DNA of 64,000 nt from Candidatus Methylopumilus sp. (GTDB lineage Bacteria; Pseudomonadota; Gammaproteobacteria; Burkholderiales; Methylophilaceae). This document shows, piece after piece, positions 50,212-59,704 of the stretch. Where the stretch lies: the NCBI GenBank assembly GCA_026399645.1, contig JAPLQN010000059.1, forward strand, positions 1 through 64,000, given 5' to 3'. The position numbers and the translations under genes are program-made. How positions within the stretch are numbered: position 1 is the first letter of the stretch; every line of letters starts with the position of its first letter. The notes under the pieces are model-generated. The model saw only the letters and a program-made list of their open reading frames with translations, made no database searches and was not told the origin of the DNA.

Positions 50212-51328
50212 GCTTGGCCAGTAATTCGAGACGCGCCTCGTAAATAGCAGCCTTAACATCGACGCCGCGTTTATTTTGGCTAATTGCACTAAGATTCAAT
50301 TTGTTAAGATGTTTTAAATACTTTTGAACCGCTTTTAAAGTAGTTTGTGCTGTATTTTTCTGGCCTAGCTGACCTTCGATATAAGCCTCAAAAATTTGCA
50401 TTACTTCTGGGAGGAGTTCCGGATTCCTAAATAAATCCATTCTATAGATCAAATCTAAAACTTGCCGTGGCTTAAGTTTTTTAAATTGCTTTAAGTCGGA
50501 TAGATTAGATATCAACTTCTCTGCTATTTTTTTAATAGCATTCGGTACAGAAAGCCTTATAAAAATTTTCTCATTGTATTTAATACCAACCTTTAAAGGG
50601 TAGGTATACATGAAAAATATAGCCGCTTTAACATCAGCCGAGTATTTGTATTTGGCTGCATATTCTAAACTTCTTTTAATTGAGCTTTTATTTTTTGGAT
50701 AATCTAATTCTGGTAGTAATAATTTGAGCGCACCACATTGGTTAAGTACTTCAAACATCAAATAGGATTTTTTTTCTGTAAATCCCACTGAGAATTCATG
50801 CCAGACTCTCTCAGAAGCAACAGTTTCGATTTCTTTATTTTTTACAATCTGCTTGAGAAGGGCTTCTGTTTTAGGGTGAATTTGAAACTTGTGAAATCGA
50901 GCAGAAAATCGAGCAATGCGTAACACTCGAATTGGATCTTCTACAAATGCAGAGCTCACATGTCGTAGAACTTTATTCTTTATATCTTTTATGCCGCCAA
51001 AAGGGTCAAAAATTTGTCCTTTTTTATCTTTTGCTATTGCATTGATTGTAAGATCTCTTCGTTGCAGATCTTCTTCTAGGGTTACTTCCTTAGAAGCGTA
51101 AACTTTAAAGCCCTTATATCCTTTTGAAACTTTACGCTCTGTTCTGGCCAGGGCGTATTCTTGATGTGTTTTTGGATGAAGAAAAACTGGAAAATCTTTA
51201 CCCACGGGTTTATAGCCTAGTTTCACCATTTCTTCAGAAGTGGACCCTACGACTACATAGTCCTTATCTTTAACTGATAAGCCCATGATTTGATCTCGAA
51301 CTGCTCCGCCTACGAGATATATTTTCAT
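50204..51328 (-). CDS. cca: CCA-adding tRNA nucleotidyltransferase
   Basis: It adds or repairs the 3' CCA end of tRNAs. The 374-residue class II enzyme has [13 protein letters not shown] at the start with the DKDYVVVG catalytic carboxylates, [15 protein letters not shown] near residue 85 and the neck motif [15 protein letters not shown] near residue 131. The C-terminal part shows no clear HD phosphohydrolase motif, and the protein is shorter than the 412-residue E. coli enzyme. All four tRNA genes seen here already encode CCA, so its job for them would be repair. Its ATG abuts the NDUFA9-like gene. Confidence 0.94.
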   Translation of the reverse strand: MKIYLVGGAVRDQIMGLSVKDKDYVVVGSTSEEMVKLGYKPVGKDFPVFLHPKTHQEYALARTERKVSKGYKGFKVYASKEVTLEEDLQRRDLTINAIAKDKKGQIFDPFGGIKDIKNKVLRHVSSAFVEDPIRVLRIARFSARFHKFQIHPKTEALLKQIVKNKEIETVASERVWHEFSVGFTEKKSYLMFEVLNQCGALKLLLPELDYPKNKSSIKRSLEYAAKYKYSADVKAAIFFMYTYPLKVGIKYNEKIFIRLSVPNAIKKIAEKLISNLSDLKQFKKLKPRQVLDLIYRMDLFRNPELLPEVMQIFEAYIEGQLGQKNTAQTTLKAVQKYLKHLNKLNLSAISQNKRGVDVKAAIYEARLELLAKLI

Positions 51329-52279
51329 TTATCTACCAGATTTGGTTCTATAAAAACCATACTTGGAACGCACTGGAGAGCTCTTTTTCTTATTGCACAG
51401 GTAATGCTCTAAATGCTCAAAGGAATATCGGTAGGAGATTCCACGTTCTGAATTAGCTACATTATCAACCTGCATTGATCTCCAATTATCGCGCGTTAAT
51501 ATCTTGATTGGCATCATTTCCATAATCAAAGCGAATAGGTATGAAAGACTTTTATTAAGCGGAATGATTATCCGAGTTAATTTTTCTGATCGAATAATAA
51601 GGCGAATGATATCTTTGAGCGAATAAACATCGGGGCCACCTAGATCGTATATTTTTCCGTATGTCTTTTTGTCAAAAAGTGTCTTAATTAAAATCTTTGA
51701 CACATCTTCAATAAAAATGGGTTGAAATTTAGAATTAGGTGACAGGAGAACTATCGCTGGAAGCCATTTAACTAGAATTTTAAACATATTAATAAAGTTA
51801 TCTTTTGCCCCAAAGATAATAGAAGGCCTTAATAAAGTTAAGTCTAAATCTTTTTGCTTAAGTAATTCAGACTCCCCTAGAGCTTTAGATTTAAGATACA
51901 AACTAGGAGCATTGATACTTGCACCCAACGCGCTTACATGAAGCAATCGCTTAATACCTAAATCTTTCATTACCTTAGCCAAATGACTGGGCCAAATATG
52001 ATGAATGTTGTCAAAAGACTCTTTTTTAGTCTGATGAAGTATACCTAAGAGATTAATTACAACATCTGTCTTTTTTAAATCTTTTTTTATTTGTGCAAGA
52101 TTATTAAGATCTAAGTTAAATACTTGAACGTGTGGATTGACTGTCCATAATTTAATTTTTTCTTTGTTCCGAGAAAACAATTTTAGATTATGGTGAGATT
52201 GCGTGAGAGCTAAAACAAGGCTGGATCCTAAAAATCCTGACGCTCCAAAAATTGCAATCGTTTTTTTTGAATTAGTCAC
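51329..52279 (-). CDS. NDUFA9-like NAD(P)-binding protein (atypical SDR)
   Basis: A 316-residue extended short-chain dehydrogenase-like protein. The Rossmann motif is FGASGFLGSSLV (near residue 11), followed by DVVINLLGILH and HVSALGASINAPSLYLKSKALGE, where the catalytic Y-x3-K spacing is retained (YLKSK). Such proteins resemble the complex I accessory subunit NDUFA9 and are common in proteobacteria; the substrate is unknown. The tail is basic (KSSPVRSKYGFYRTKSGR). It sits between the small membrane protein and cca. Confidence 0.83.
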   Translation of the reverse strand: MTNSKKTIAIFGASGFLGSSLVLALTQSHHNLKLFSRNKEKIKLWTVNPHVQVFNLDLNNLAQIKKDLKKTDVVINLLGILHQTKKESFDNIHHIWPSHLAKVMKDLGIKRLLHVSALGASINAPSLYLKSKALGESELLKQKDLDLTLLRPSIIFGAKDNFINMFKILVKWLPAIVLLSPNSKFQPIFIEDVSKILIKTLFDKKTYGKIYDLGGPDVYSLKDIIRLIIRSEKLTRIIIPLNKSLSYLFALIMEMMPIKILTRDNWRSMQVDNVANSERGISYRYSFEHLEHYLCNKKKSSPVRSKYGFYRTKSGR

Positions 52280-52286
52280 TTAGAAA

Positions 52287-52448
52287 TTAAAGCAATCTTA
52301 AAATAAATATAAGGAGTAGAACTAATGTAATATTTGAAGTAAGTTTTAAATACTTTATATATTTTTTATTTTTTGTGTTTAGATATAAAAATGTAAATGC
52401 AACTAATATTGCAAGCAATATGAATATAAATAGCCTTAAAATGTTCAT
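52287..52448 (-). CDS. Small two-helix membrane protein (53 residues), coupled to lpxC
   Basis: Start ATG at 52446-52448, overlapping the lpxC TGA as ATGA. The product has two hydrophobic helices (about residues 3-22 and 38-53) around a short basic loop (NTKNKKYIKYLK). The positive-inside rule puts the loop in the cytoplasm. The overlap with lpxC and the lack of any other gene in the 166-nt gap support it. I recognise no family. Links to lipopolysaccharide synthesis or division are only suggested by position. Confidence 0.7.
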   Translation of the reverse strand: MNILRLFIFILLAILVAFTFLYLNTKNKKYIKYLKLTSNITLVLLLIFILRLL

Positions 52449-53398
52449 TGGTAAACTCCTGCCATTTCTTGATTTAAAATTCCATTCTTAGAATTGGTAT
52501 AACGCGTTGCTAAATTAGAGGTCTTCGGATCTTGGCTATCTAATGTTGTTAATCTCCAACATTTCTTATTGGCAAGTAGTGCAAGCAATAATTTGTTATT
52601 TAATTCGTGGCCAGATTTGTACGCTTTAAAATTACCTATAATTGAATAACCTAGCATGTATAGATCACCTACGGCATCGAGTATTTTATGTCGCACAAAT
52701 TCATCGTTGTAGCGTAATCCATCTTTATTAATAATTTTGTACTCATCTAAGACGATGGCATTGTCGAGTGATCCACCTCTAGCTAAATCATTAGATCTTA
52801 AGTACTCAACTTCCTGCATAAATCCAAATGTGCGTGCACGACTAATTTCTGTGATATAGGATTCATCATAAAAATCCAAAGCAACTTTATTAGTCGATGC
52901 GTCAAAAACAGGATGAGGAAAATCGATTGTAAAATCAACTTTAAATCCATTGTATGGCTCGAACCTTGCCCACTTATCTTTATCTTTTACTTCAATTACA
53001 TCATTAATCAAAACAAATTTTTTCGCGGCATCTTGCTCTTTGACCTTCGCTGTTTGAAGAAGGTAAATAAATGGTATAGAGCTTCCGTCCATAATGGGCA
53101 CTTCAGATCCATCCAGTTCAATAATAATATTATCGATACCAGTGGCTGATAATGCAGACATTAAATGCTCAACGGTAGCTACGCGCGAAGTATCTTGACC
53201 AATAGCTGAACACATTTTGGTATCTTTAACAGCCTCAGGACTTACTTTAACCTCATTAATTTTCTTCTGATCAACCCTTCTAAAGACAATACCTTGATCC
53301 GCTTCGGCAGGCTTTAAAGTCATGGTCACTTTTTCACCATTATGAAGACCGACACCAGAAGTCTGCACTGACTTTTGAATAGTTCTTTGCTTAATCAT
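52445..53398 (-). CDS. lpxC: UDP-3-O-acyl-N-acetylglucosamine deacetylase
   Basis: LpxC is the committed, zinc-dependent step of lipid A synthesis. The 317-residue protein begins QRTIQKSVQTSGVGLHNGEK. Zinc ligands appear in EHLMSALSATGIDN and HKILDAVGDLYMLG (HxxxD), with GHELNNKL carrying the catalytic histidine. It sits 7 nt after ftsZ, its usual place at the end of the dcw cluster. The C-terminal extension is slightly longer than in E. coli (305). Confidence 0.97.
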   Translation of the reverse strand: MIKQRTIQKSVQTSGVGLHNGEKVTMTLKPAEADQGIVFRRVDQKKINEVKVSPEAVKDTKMCSAIGQDTSRVATVEHLMSALSATGIDNIIIELDGSEVPIMDGSSIPFIYLLQTAKVKEQDAAKKFVLINDVIEVKDKDKWARFEPYNGFKVDFTIDFPHPVFDASTNKVALDFYDESYITEISRARTFGFMQEVEYLRSNDLARGGSLDNAIVLDEYKIINKDGLRYNDEFVRHKILDAVGDLYMLGYSIIGNFKAYKSGHELNNKLLLALLANKKCWRLTTLDSQDPKTSNLATRYTNSKNGILNQEMAGVYQ

Positions 53399-53405
53399 TG
53401 AGTGC

Positions 53406-54557
53406 TTACTCGCCTTTTTTTCTTAAGAATGCAGGAATATCATATTCCTCCATGCCTGACATTTTCATAATTTCAACCTGGGCCCTATTTTCATTAGAGC
53501 TGAATACATCTGGCTCATCATCTAGAGAGTTCTCTTCTTGGATTGAGCTTTGTTTATTTTGCATGTTAGGTCTGGGTTCAATACGCGGCATTCTTTGTTT
53601 TACGTTTTGAGCGAGTCCTGTCGCTACAACAGTCACTCGAATAGAATCGCCCATTGCCTCGTCAATAACATTACCAACAATCACTGTGGAATCAATAGCA
53701 GCAAACTGCTTAATCGTTTCCATAACTTCATGGTACTCCTTAAGTGTAAATTTACTACTTGCAGAGATATTTACTAATACACCTCGCGCATTTACTAAAT
53801 TCACATCTTCTAAAAGAGGGCTTGCAACTGCAGCTTGAGATGCTTTATATGCACGATGATCGCCCTGTGCAACACCAGAACCAATCATTGCCATCCCCAT
53901 TTCACCCATAACAGTCTTAACATCAGCGAAGTCAACATTCACCAGCCCTGGGCTATTAATAATTTCTGAAATACCTGAAACTGCATTATGCAGAACGTCA
54001 TTTGCTGCATTAAAAGCTTCTAAGAATGGTATGTTCTCCCCTAAAACTTCCATTAACTTTTCATTTGGAATGACAATTAGGGAATCTACATGCTGAACTA
54101 ATTCATTAATACCATCAGTAGCAATCGCTGTTCTTTTACCTTCAAATAAAAAAGGTTTAGTCACAACTGCAATAGTTAAAATACCTAATTCTTTTGCAAT
54201 TTGAGCAATTACAGGTGCAGCACCTGTCCCGGTTCCCCCTCCCATCCCTGCTGTGATAAACAACATATCAGCACCTTTAATAGAGCTAATAATTTTTTCT
54301 TTGTCATCAATAGCGGCTTGCTTTCCAATTTCAGGCTTGGCACCCGCGCCTAAGCCTTTGGTCATCTCCTGACCAATCTGCAATATATGGCTTGCCCGAC
54401 TTTTTTTCAAAGCTTGCATATCAGTATTGGCACAGATAAATTCAACACCTGTTAAATTCTTATCGATCATATGATCAATAGCATTTCCGCCACAGCCACC
54501 GACACCAATGACTTTTATGATGGCATTTTGCGACTTGCTATCAACAACTTCAAACAT
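53406..54557 (-). CDS. ftsZ: Cell division protein FtsZ
   Basis: The tubulin-like GTPase that forms the division ring. It has 383 residues with GVGGCGGNAIDHM near residue 17, the GTP signature GGGTGTGAAPVIAQIA near residue 105, and the synergy loop NVDFADVKTVMGEMGMAMIG near residue 205. A variable linker leads to a conserved C-terminal peptide, EEYDIPAFLRKKGE, that binds FtsA/ZipA. It follows ftsA by 16 nt. Confidence 0.99.
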   Translation of the reverse strand: MFEVVDSKSQNAIIKVIGVGGCGGNAIDHMIDKNLTGVEFICANTDMQALKKSRASHILQIGQEMTKGLGAGAKPEIGKQAAIDDKEKIISSIKGADMLFITAGMGGGTGTGAAPVIAQIAKELGILTIAVVTKPFLFEGKRTAIATDGINELVQHVDSLIVIPNEKLMEVLGENIPFLEAFNAANDVLHNAVSGISEIINSPGLVNVDFADVKTVMGEMGMAMIGSGVAQGDHRAYKASQAAVASPLLEDVNLVNARGVLVNISASSKFTLKEYHEVMETIKQFAAIDSTVIVGNVIDEAMGDSIRVTVVATGLAQNVKQRMPRIEPRPNMQNKQSSIQEENSLDDEPDVFSSNENRAQVEIMKMSGMEEYDIPAFLRKKGE

Positions 54558-54573
54558 ATCCGATCTCCAAGAA

Positions 54574-55812
54574 TTAAAAGTTACCTTGAAACCAATTCTT
54601 CATTTTCATAAAGATTTGATTTATTGAATTACCGTCAATTTGATTCATCATTTCTTTCTCTAGCTGTCCTTTACCCATCAGCAATAATCCAATGCCTGTT
54701 GAATACCTGGGATTGTCTACGACTTCAGACAAACCGCCTACATTTCTTGGCGTTCCAATTCTGACTGGCATCCTGAATACACTTTCTCCAAGATTGACCA
54801 TGCCTTTCATCAGTGATGATCCGCCTGTAATTACAATTCCAGAAGCTATCATATCTTCCATGCCACTCCGTTTCAACTCATGCGCTACAAGTTCGTAAAG
54901 CTCAACTAACCTAGCTTCAATGACCTCTGCTAATGAGAGTGTTGAGATGGTTTTAGACTCTTTCCCATCTACCACAGGAATTTCAATTTGCTCTGAAGCT
55001 GAAGCTAAACTTCTTGCAGCATATCCATGTTTAATTTTTATCTCTTCTGCTGATGGTAAAGGCGTTCTGAATGCAACCGCGATATCATTATTGATTTGAT
55101 CACCAGCAATCGGGATTACAGCCGTATGTCGAATAGAGCCATGTCTTAGTACCGCAATATCAGTTGTCCCGCCACCAATATCCACCAAACAGACGCCCAA
55201 TTCTTTTTCATCATCCGTGAGGACTGCCATACTTGAAGCCAAAGGTTGCAGCACTAATTCAGACACTTCAAGCCCACAACGCTTGATACATTTCACAATA
55301 TTTTGCGCGGCGGCAATAGCGCCTGTGACAATATGAACCTTAACCTCTAATTTCATACCGCTCATGCCATGCGGTTGCCTAACATCTTCCTGCCCATCAA
55401 TTACATACTCTTGCGTCAAAATATGTAGAACTTGCTGATCATTTGGGAGTGTAATGGCACATGCAGTTTCAATTACTTTATCAACGTCTAATTGAGAGAC
55501 TTCAGCATCTTTAATTTTGACCATTCCGTGAGAATTGATACTTTTAATATGGCTACCTGCAATGCCAGTATAAACATCGGTAATCTTACAATTCGCCATC
55601 AATTCAGCTTCTTCAATTGCTCTTTGAATTGCCTCCATAGTGGAATCAATATTAATGACTACACCTTTTTTTAAGCCTTTTGAGCTATGTTGACCTAATC
55701 CGATCACATTCAATAAACCATCTGGTTGTAGTTCAGCAACAATAGCCACAATTTTAGATGTTCCAATATCAAGCCCTACAATGAGATTTTTTTCTTCTTT
55801 TTGTTTAATCAT
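54574..55812 (-). CDS. ftsA: Cell division protein FtsA
   Basis: An actin-like protein that tethers FtsZ to the membrane. It has 412 residues with LIVGLDIGTSKIVAIVAEL at the start, the phosphate loop VCLVDIGGGTTDIAV near residue 205 and GIVITGGSSLMKGM near residue 333. The C-terminal amphipathic helix is present as FMKMKNWFQGNF. It overlaps ftsQ by 4 nt. Confidence 0.98.
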   Translation of the reverse strand: MIKQKEEKNLIVGLDIGTSKIVAIVAELQPDGLLNVIGLGQHSSKGLKKGVVINIDSTMEAIQRAIEEAELMANCKITDVYTGIAGSHIKSINSHGMVKIKDAEVSQLDVDKVIETACAITLPNDQQVLHILTQEYVIDGQEDVRQPHGMSGMKLEVKVHIVTGAIAAAQNIVKCIKRCGLEVSELVLQPLASSMAVLTDDEKELGVCLVDIGGGTTDIAVLRHGSIRHTAVIPIAGDQINNDIAVAFRTPLPSAEEIKIKHGYAARSLASASEQIEIPVVDGKESKTISTLSLAEVIEARLVELYELVAHELKRSGMEDMIASGIVITGGSSLMKGMVNLGESVFRMPVRIGTPRNVGGLSEVVDNPRYSTGIGLLLMGKGQLEKEMMNQIDGNSINQIFMKMKNWFQGNF

Positions 55813-56543
55813 ATAAGCGGCCTCTCACCACTATCAATTTTTTGGTTTGGTTCAGTAGATTTCTTAATAGCAAAACCATTTGGATATCTTAAGTCGGCGG
55901 AGCCAATTCGTTTAACTGAGGCCAAAATATTGTCGTACTGAGCCATAAAGCGAGACAGACTTTCTTCGATGTTATCTTTACTTAAAATAATTTTCATATT
56001 GTTAGTCGTTCTAATGTCCCAAGTGTACCTAGAAGATAGGGAAACTTGCGCAATTTTTAATTGTTTTTTATCCAAAATACTTTGCATTTTTTTATACTCC
56101 AGTGCTATATAAGTCTCGGTACCTTCTGGACCGAAAAATAATGGGAGATCTTCATCAGATGCACCATGAAAAATTTCACCATTCTCATTCACCAAAGCAA
56201 TAGCGCCCCACCTTCCTATGACTTGATGCTCCTCGACAAACACCTCCAATCGATCAGGCCAAACTCTTTTTAAACTCACTTTTCTTATCCAAGGCAGTTT
56301 TGTAAAAGCTTCCTTGGTACTATATAAATCTAACGAAAAAAAGTTACCTTTAACAAATCGATCAGAAATCATACTCACCTGATCTTCATCAAGATGCTGA
56401 TATTGACCCACGACCTTAATTTCTCTAATAGGAAATTTAGCAAAATGCATAAATTGATAACTCAATAAAAAAAGTAATAAAATAATATTAAGTAAAAAAA
56501 CTAAATTGCCTAACCAATAAACTTTTAAATAATTATTTAACAT
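55809..56543 (-). CDS. ftsQ: Cell division protein FtsQ
   Basis: A bitopic divisome protein that links FtsB/FtsL to the cytoplasmic ring. It has 244 residues: a short cytoplasmic N-terminus, one transmembrane helix (about 11-32), a POTRA domain (IREIKVVGQYQHLDEDQV) and a beta domain with LPWIRKVSLKRVWPDRLEVFVEEHQVIGRWG. It overlaps ddlB by 11 nt and ftsA by 4 nt. Confidence 0.95.
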   Translation of the reverse strand: MLNNYLKVYWLGNLVFLLNIILLLFLLSYQFMHFAKFPIREIKVVGQYQHLDEDQVSMISDRFVKGNFFSLDLYSTKEAFTKLPWIRKVSLKRVWPDRLEVFVEEHQVIGRWGAIALVNENGEIFHGASDEDLPLFFGPEGTETYIALEYKKMQSILDKKQLKIAQVSLSSRYTWDIRTTNNMKIILSKDNIEESLSRFMAQYDNILASVKRIGSADLRYPNGFAIKKSTEPNQKIDSGERPLI

Positions 56544-57441
56544 TTGCAGTTTTCAGTATCTCTAAAACTAATTGATCGAAATCAATACCTATCTCTTTTG
56601 CGGCCATAGGGACCAAACTATGACTTGTCATACCCGGCGACGTATTCACTTCTATAAAAAAGTGATCATTTTTTTTATCCATCATAAAATCAACACGGCC
56701 CCAGCTTGAACATCCGATTGAGTTAAAAGCCTCCAAAGCTTCTTGAGCTATTAAAGTTTCTTTATTTTTTTCTATCTCTGAAGGGCAAATATACTGCGTA
56801 TCATCTTTAAGATATTTAGCTTCATAATCATAAAACTCGTTGGTTGGCTTTATTTTAATGACTGGTAAGAACTTACCGTTCACAATACCTACTGTAAATT
56901 CTTCACCATCCACAAATTTTTCAACAATCACATTTGAATCAATTTTCGACGTTTTTAAAAAAGCTTCTTTATATTGTTGTTCGTTTTTGATCTTATCAAT
57001 ACCAATACTTGACCCTTCATTAGATGGTTTAATAAAAAATGGAGATCCAATTAAATTTATGATATCTGCATATAAAGTTTTCTCAGTGACCTGAAGAAAA
57101 TCTGGCGTTGAAATATTTAATGTGCGCCATAATAATTTGGTTTTAAGTTTATCCATTGCAATGGCAGAACTTAAAGAATCACTTCCAGTGTATGCCACAT
57201 TTTTAGACTTTAAAAAGGCTTGCATAGATCCATCTTCACCGCCTCTGCCGTGCAAGGCTATAAAAACTCTGTCATAACTTTTAATTTCTTCAATATCTCT
57301 AAATGAGGGATCGAAAGCTTCAGCATTAATACCTAATCGGTTTAGGGCATGAAATACTGCGTCGCCACTTAGAAGTGAAACAGCTCTCTCATTGGAGTCG
57401 CCACCCATAAGCACTGCAACTTTTCCAAAATCATTCATCAA
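56533..57441 (-). CDS. ddlB: D-alanine-D-alanine ligase
   Basis: Ddl makes the D-Ala-D-Ala dipeptide of peptidoglycan stems. The 302-residue ATP-grasp enzyme has KVAVLMGGDSNERAVSLLSG near the start, FIALHGRGGEDGSMQ near residue 75, FIKPSNEGSSIGI near residue 135 and the metal site FIEVNTSPGMTSHSL near residue 265. It overlaps murB by 4 nt. Confidence 0.97.
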   Translation of the reverse strand: MMNDFGKVAVLMGGDSNERAVSLLSGDAVFHALNRLGINAEAFDPSFRDIEEIKSYDRVFIALHGRGGEDGSMQAFLKSKNVAYTGSDSLSSAIAMDKLKTKLLWRTLNISTPDFLQVTEKTLYADIINLIGSPFFIKPSNEGSSIGIDKIKNEQQYKEAFLKTSKIDSNVIVEKFVDGEEFTVGIVNGKFLPVIKIKPTNEFYDYEAKYLKDDTQYICPSEIEKNKETLIAQEALEAFNSIGCSSWGRVDFMMDKKNDHFFIEVNTSPGMTSHSLVPMAAKEIGIDFDQLVLEILKTANVK

Positions 57442-58316
57442 CTTAGAAAATCCCCTAAAATTTTGACTTCTCTTTCGAGCTTAATACCTTTTCTTTTAAA
57501 TACTTCGGACTCAACATAGTCAATAATATTTTCAATATCTTTTGCAGATGCATCACCTAAATTAATAATAAAATTGGCATGTTTATCTGAAACCTCAGCA
57601 TTGCCAACTCTAAAACCTTTCAAGCCGCAGTCTTCAATGAGTTTTGCTGCAAAGGTATCTTTTGGATTTCTAAATGTTGAGCCTGCTGTTGGCCAATTAA
57701 GAGGCTGCGTATTTTTTCTATGATTAAGATATTCTTTTATCTTGCTCTCTGGATCGGCTGTCAGATCCTTCTTAAAATTAAACCATGCACCTACGAACCA
57801 TTCTTTTAAATTAGGCTTAATCACTTCGCGATAAGAAATTTTAAATTCATCTTTTAATCTCGTAACTATATTGCCACCTTCATCGATCATATTGACCTTG
57901 GTAACAAAATTCCATGTTTCAGAGCCATAACAACCTGCATTCATTGCCAAAGCGCCCCCAACCGTCCCTGGAATACCTGCAAAAAATTCTCCTTCTACAT
58001 AATGTTCTTTAGCTAGATTTTTGGCGATTTTTGCACATGTATTACCCGCTTCTGAATATACGCCTTGATCAGTCATTTGAATTTCATTTAAAGCTGCATG
58101 CATAACAATCACAGTGCCGCGAATTCCACCATCTCTGACTAAAATATTAGATCCCAATCCAATAAAAGTAAGAGGCTTTAAATATGACTCATGCTTTAAA
58201 AAATATTTTAAGTCTTCTAAATTTTTAGGTGAAAATAAAGCATCAGCTGCCCCACCTACACGCCAACTGTTGTATTTATTTAATGATTCATTTTTTAAAA
58301 TTAATACGTTCTTCAT
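57438..58316 (-). CDS. murB: UDP-N-acetylenolpyruvoylglucosamine reductase
   Basis: MurB reduces enolpyruvyl-UDP-GlcNAc to UDP-MurNAc using FAD and NADPH. At 292 residues it is the short type IIa form. FAD-binding FIGLGSNILVRDGG (near 51) and IPGTVGGALAMNAGCYG (near 115) are clear. The YREV segment and the proton-donor region PTAGSTFRNP with S211 as probable catalytic serine follow. It overlaps murC and ddlB by 4 nt each. Confidence 0.97.
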   Translation of the reverse strand: MKNVLILKNESLNKYNSWRVGGAADALFSPKNLEDLKYFLKHESYLKPLTFIGLGSNILVRDGGIRGTVIVMHAALNEIQMTDQGVYSEAGNTCAKIAKNLAKEHYVEGEFFAGIPGTVGGALAMNAGCYGSETWNFVTKVNMIDEGGNIVTRLKDEFKISYREVIKPNLKEWFVGAWFNFKKDLTADPESKIKEYLNHRKNTQPLNWPTAGSTFRNPKDTFAAKLIEDCGLKGFRVGNAEVSDKHANFIINLGDASAKDIENIIDYVESEVFKRKGIKLEREVKILGDFLS

Positions 58317-59704
58317 GAATTTACAATATTTAAAATATCCTTAGTCACCCTTCCTACCGATCCTGCACCCATGACAATTAAAATTGATTTTTGATTGATA
58401 TTTTGAAGTGCTGTTTTAGCTAGTTTCGTAATATCCTTCTCGAAAGAAACTTTGTTTGTGATCTTATTAATACTATCCATCATTGCTGATGAACTTACTC
58501 CTGGAATCATTTTTTCTCCTGCCGAATAAATATCGGTAAGTAGGACTTGATCTGCCTTATGAAGCACCCTTAAAAACTCATTAAAATAGTCTCGCGACCT
58601 TGTATAGCGGTGAGGCTGAAATACCAAATAAATAGATGTACTTGGATAGGCTTCTCGTGCCGCGTCAAGCACTGCTTCAATTTCTACAGGATGGTGGCCA
58701 TAGTCGTCGACTAAGATAAAAGTTTTATCGTTAAAAATTAGGTCTTTATATGTTTCAAATCTACGACTCACCCCTTTGAAATTCTTTAGAGCGTCGATTG
58801 TTTTTGAAATGGGGATTTCAAGTTCATCAGCAAGCGCTATTGCTGCTAATGCATTTCTTACATAGTGCTTACCTGGAAGGTTTAAGGTGACATCTTTTTT
58901 AATTACATCAGAATGTTTAATAGTGACTTTAAAATGCATTTTTCCTGCATCTGCATTAACTTCCTCTGCGTGAACGTCAGCATTTTCTGATAAGCCATAT
59001 GTGATGATAGGTCTAGAAATCTCATAAATAATTGATTTAATTACAGGATCATCAATGCATAGAATCACCACGCCATAAAATGGAAGACGATGAATGAATT
59101 CAATGTATGTTTTTTTGAGTTTATCAAAATCATTATCGTAAGTTTCCATATGATCTTGATCAATATTTGTCACAATTGAATATACGGGAGTTAGATGCAA
59201 GAAAGATGCGTCGGACTCATCAGCCTCAACTACAATATATTCACCGTTTCCTAATTTTGCATTCGCATTTAAAGAAGAAAGCCTGCCGCCGATCACATAT
59301 GTTGGATCCATTGAAGCTTCAGCTAAAATAGAAGCGATTAAACTTGTAGTTGTTGTTTTGCCGTGGGTACCTGCTACTGCAATGCCTTTTTTAAAACGCA
59401 TTAATTCTGAAAGCATTTCTGCCCTAGGCATAATTGGTATTTTATTATTAATAGCTGCTTTTAGTTCTGGATTGTCTTGGTCGATTGCAGAAGAAATTAC
59501 AACAACATCAACATCTCGAATATTGTCAGATGAATGGTTAATAAAAATTTTAATGCCGAGATCTTTAAGGCGAGAAGTCACAGCTGACTCTTGAATATCT
59601 GAACCGGAAATAAAGTACCCTAGGTTATGCATCACTTCTGCAATACCGCTCATACCAGAGCCACCTATCCCTATAAAATGAATTCTATTTATATTGTGTT
59701 TCAT
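58313..59704 (-). CDS. murC: UDP-N-acetylmuramate-L-alanine ligase
   Basis: MurC adds L-alanine to UDP-MurNAc. It has 463 residues with IHFIGIGGSGMSGIAEVM at the N-terminus, the ATP loop VAGTHGKTTTTSLIA near residue 112, VVEADESDASFLHL near residue 167 and DDYGHHPVEIEAVL near residue 333. Normal length and domain order. It overlaps murG by 4 nt. Confidence 0.98.
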   Translation of the reverse strand: MKHNINRIHFIGIGGSGMSGIAEVMHNLGYFISGSDIQESAVTSRLKDLGIKIFINHSSDNIRDVDVVVISSAIDQDNPELKAAINNKIPIMPRAEMLSELMRFKKGIAVAGTHGKTTTTSLIASILAEASMDPTYVIGGRLSSLNANAKLGNGEYIVVEADESDASFLHLTPVYSIVTNIDQDHMETYDNDFDKLKKTYIEFIHRLPFYGVVILCIDDPVIKSIIYEISRPIITYGLSENADVHAEEVNADAGKMHFKVTIKHSDVIKKDVTLNLPGKHYVRNALAAIALADELEIPISKTIDALKNFKGVSRRFETYKDLIFNDKTFILVDDYGHHPVEIEAVLDAAREAYPSTSIYLVFQPHRYTRSRDYFNEFLRVLHKADQVLLTDIYSAGEKMIPGVSSSAMMDSINKITNKVSFEKDITKLAKTALQNINQKSILIVMGAGSVGRVTKDILNIVNS

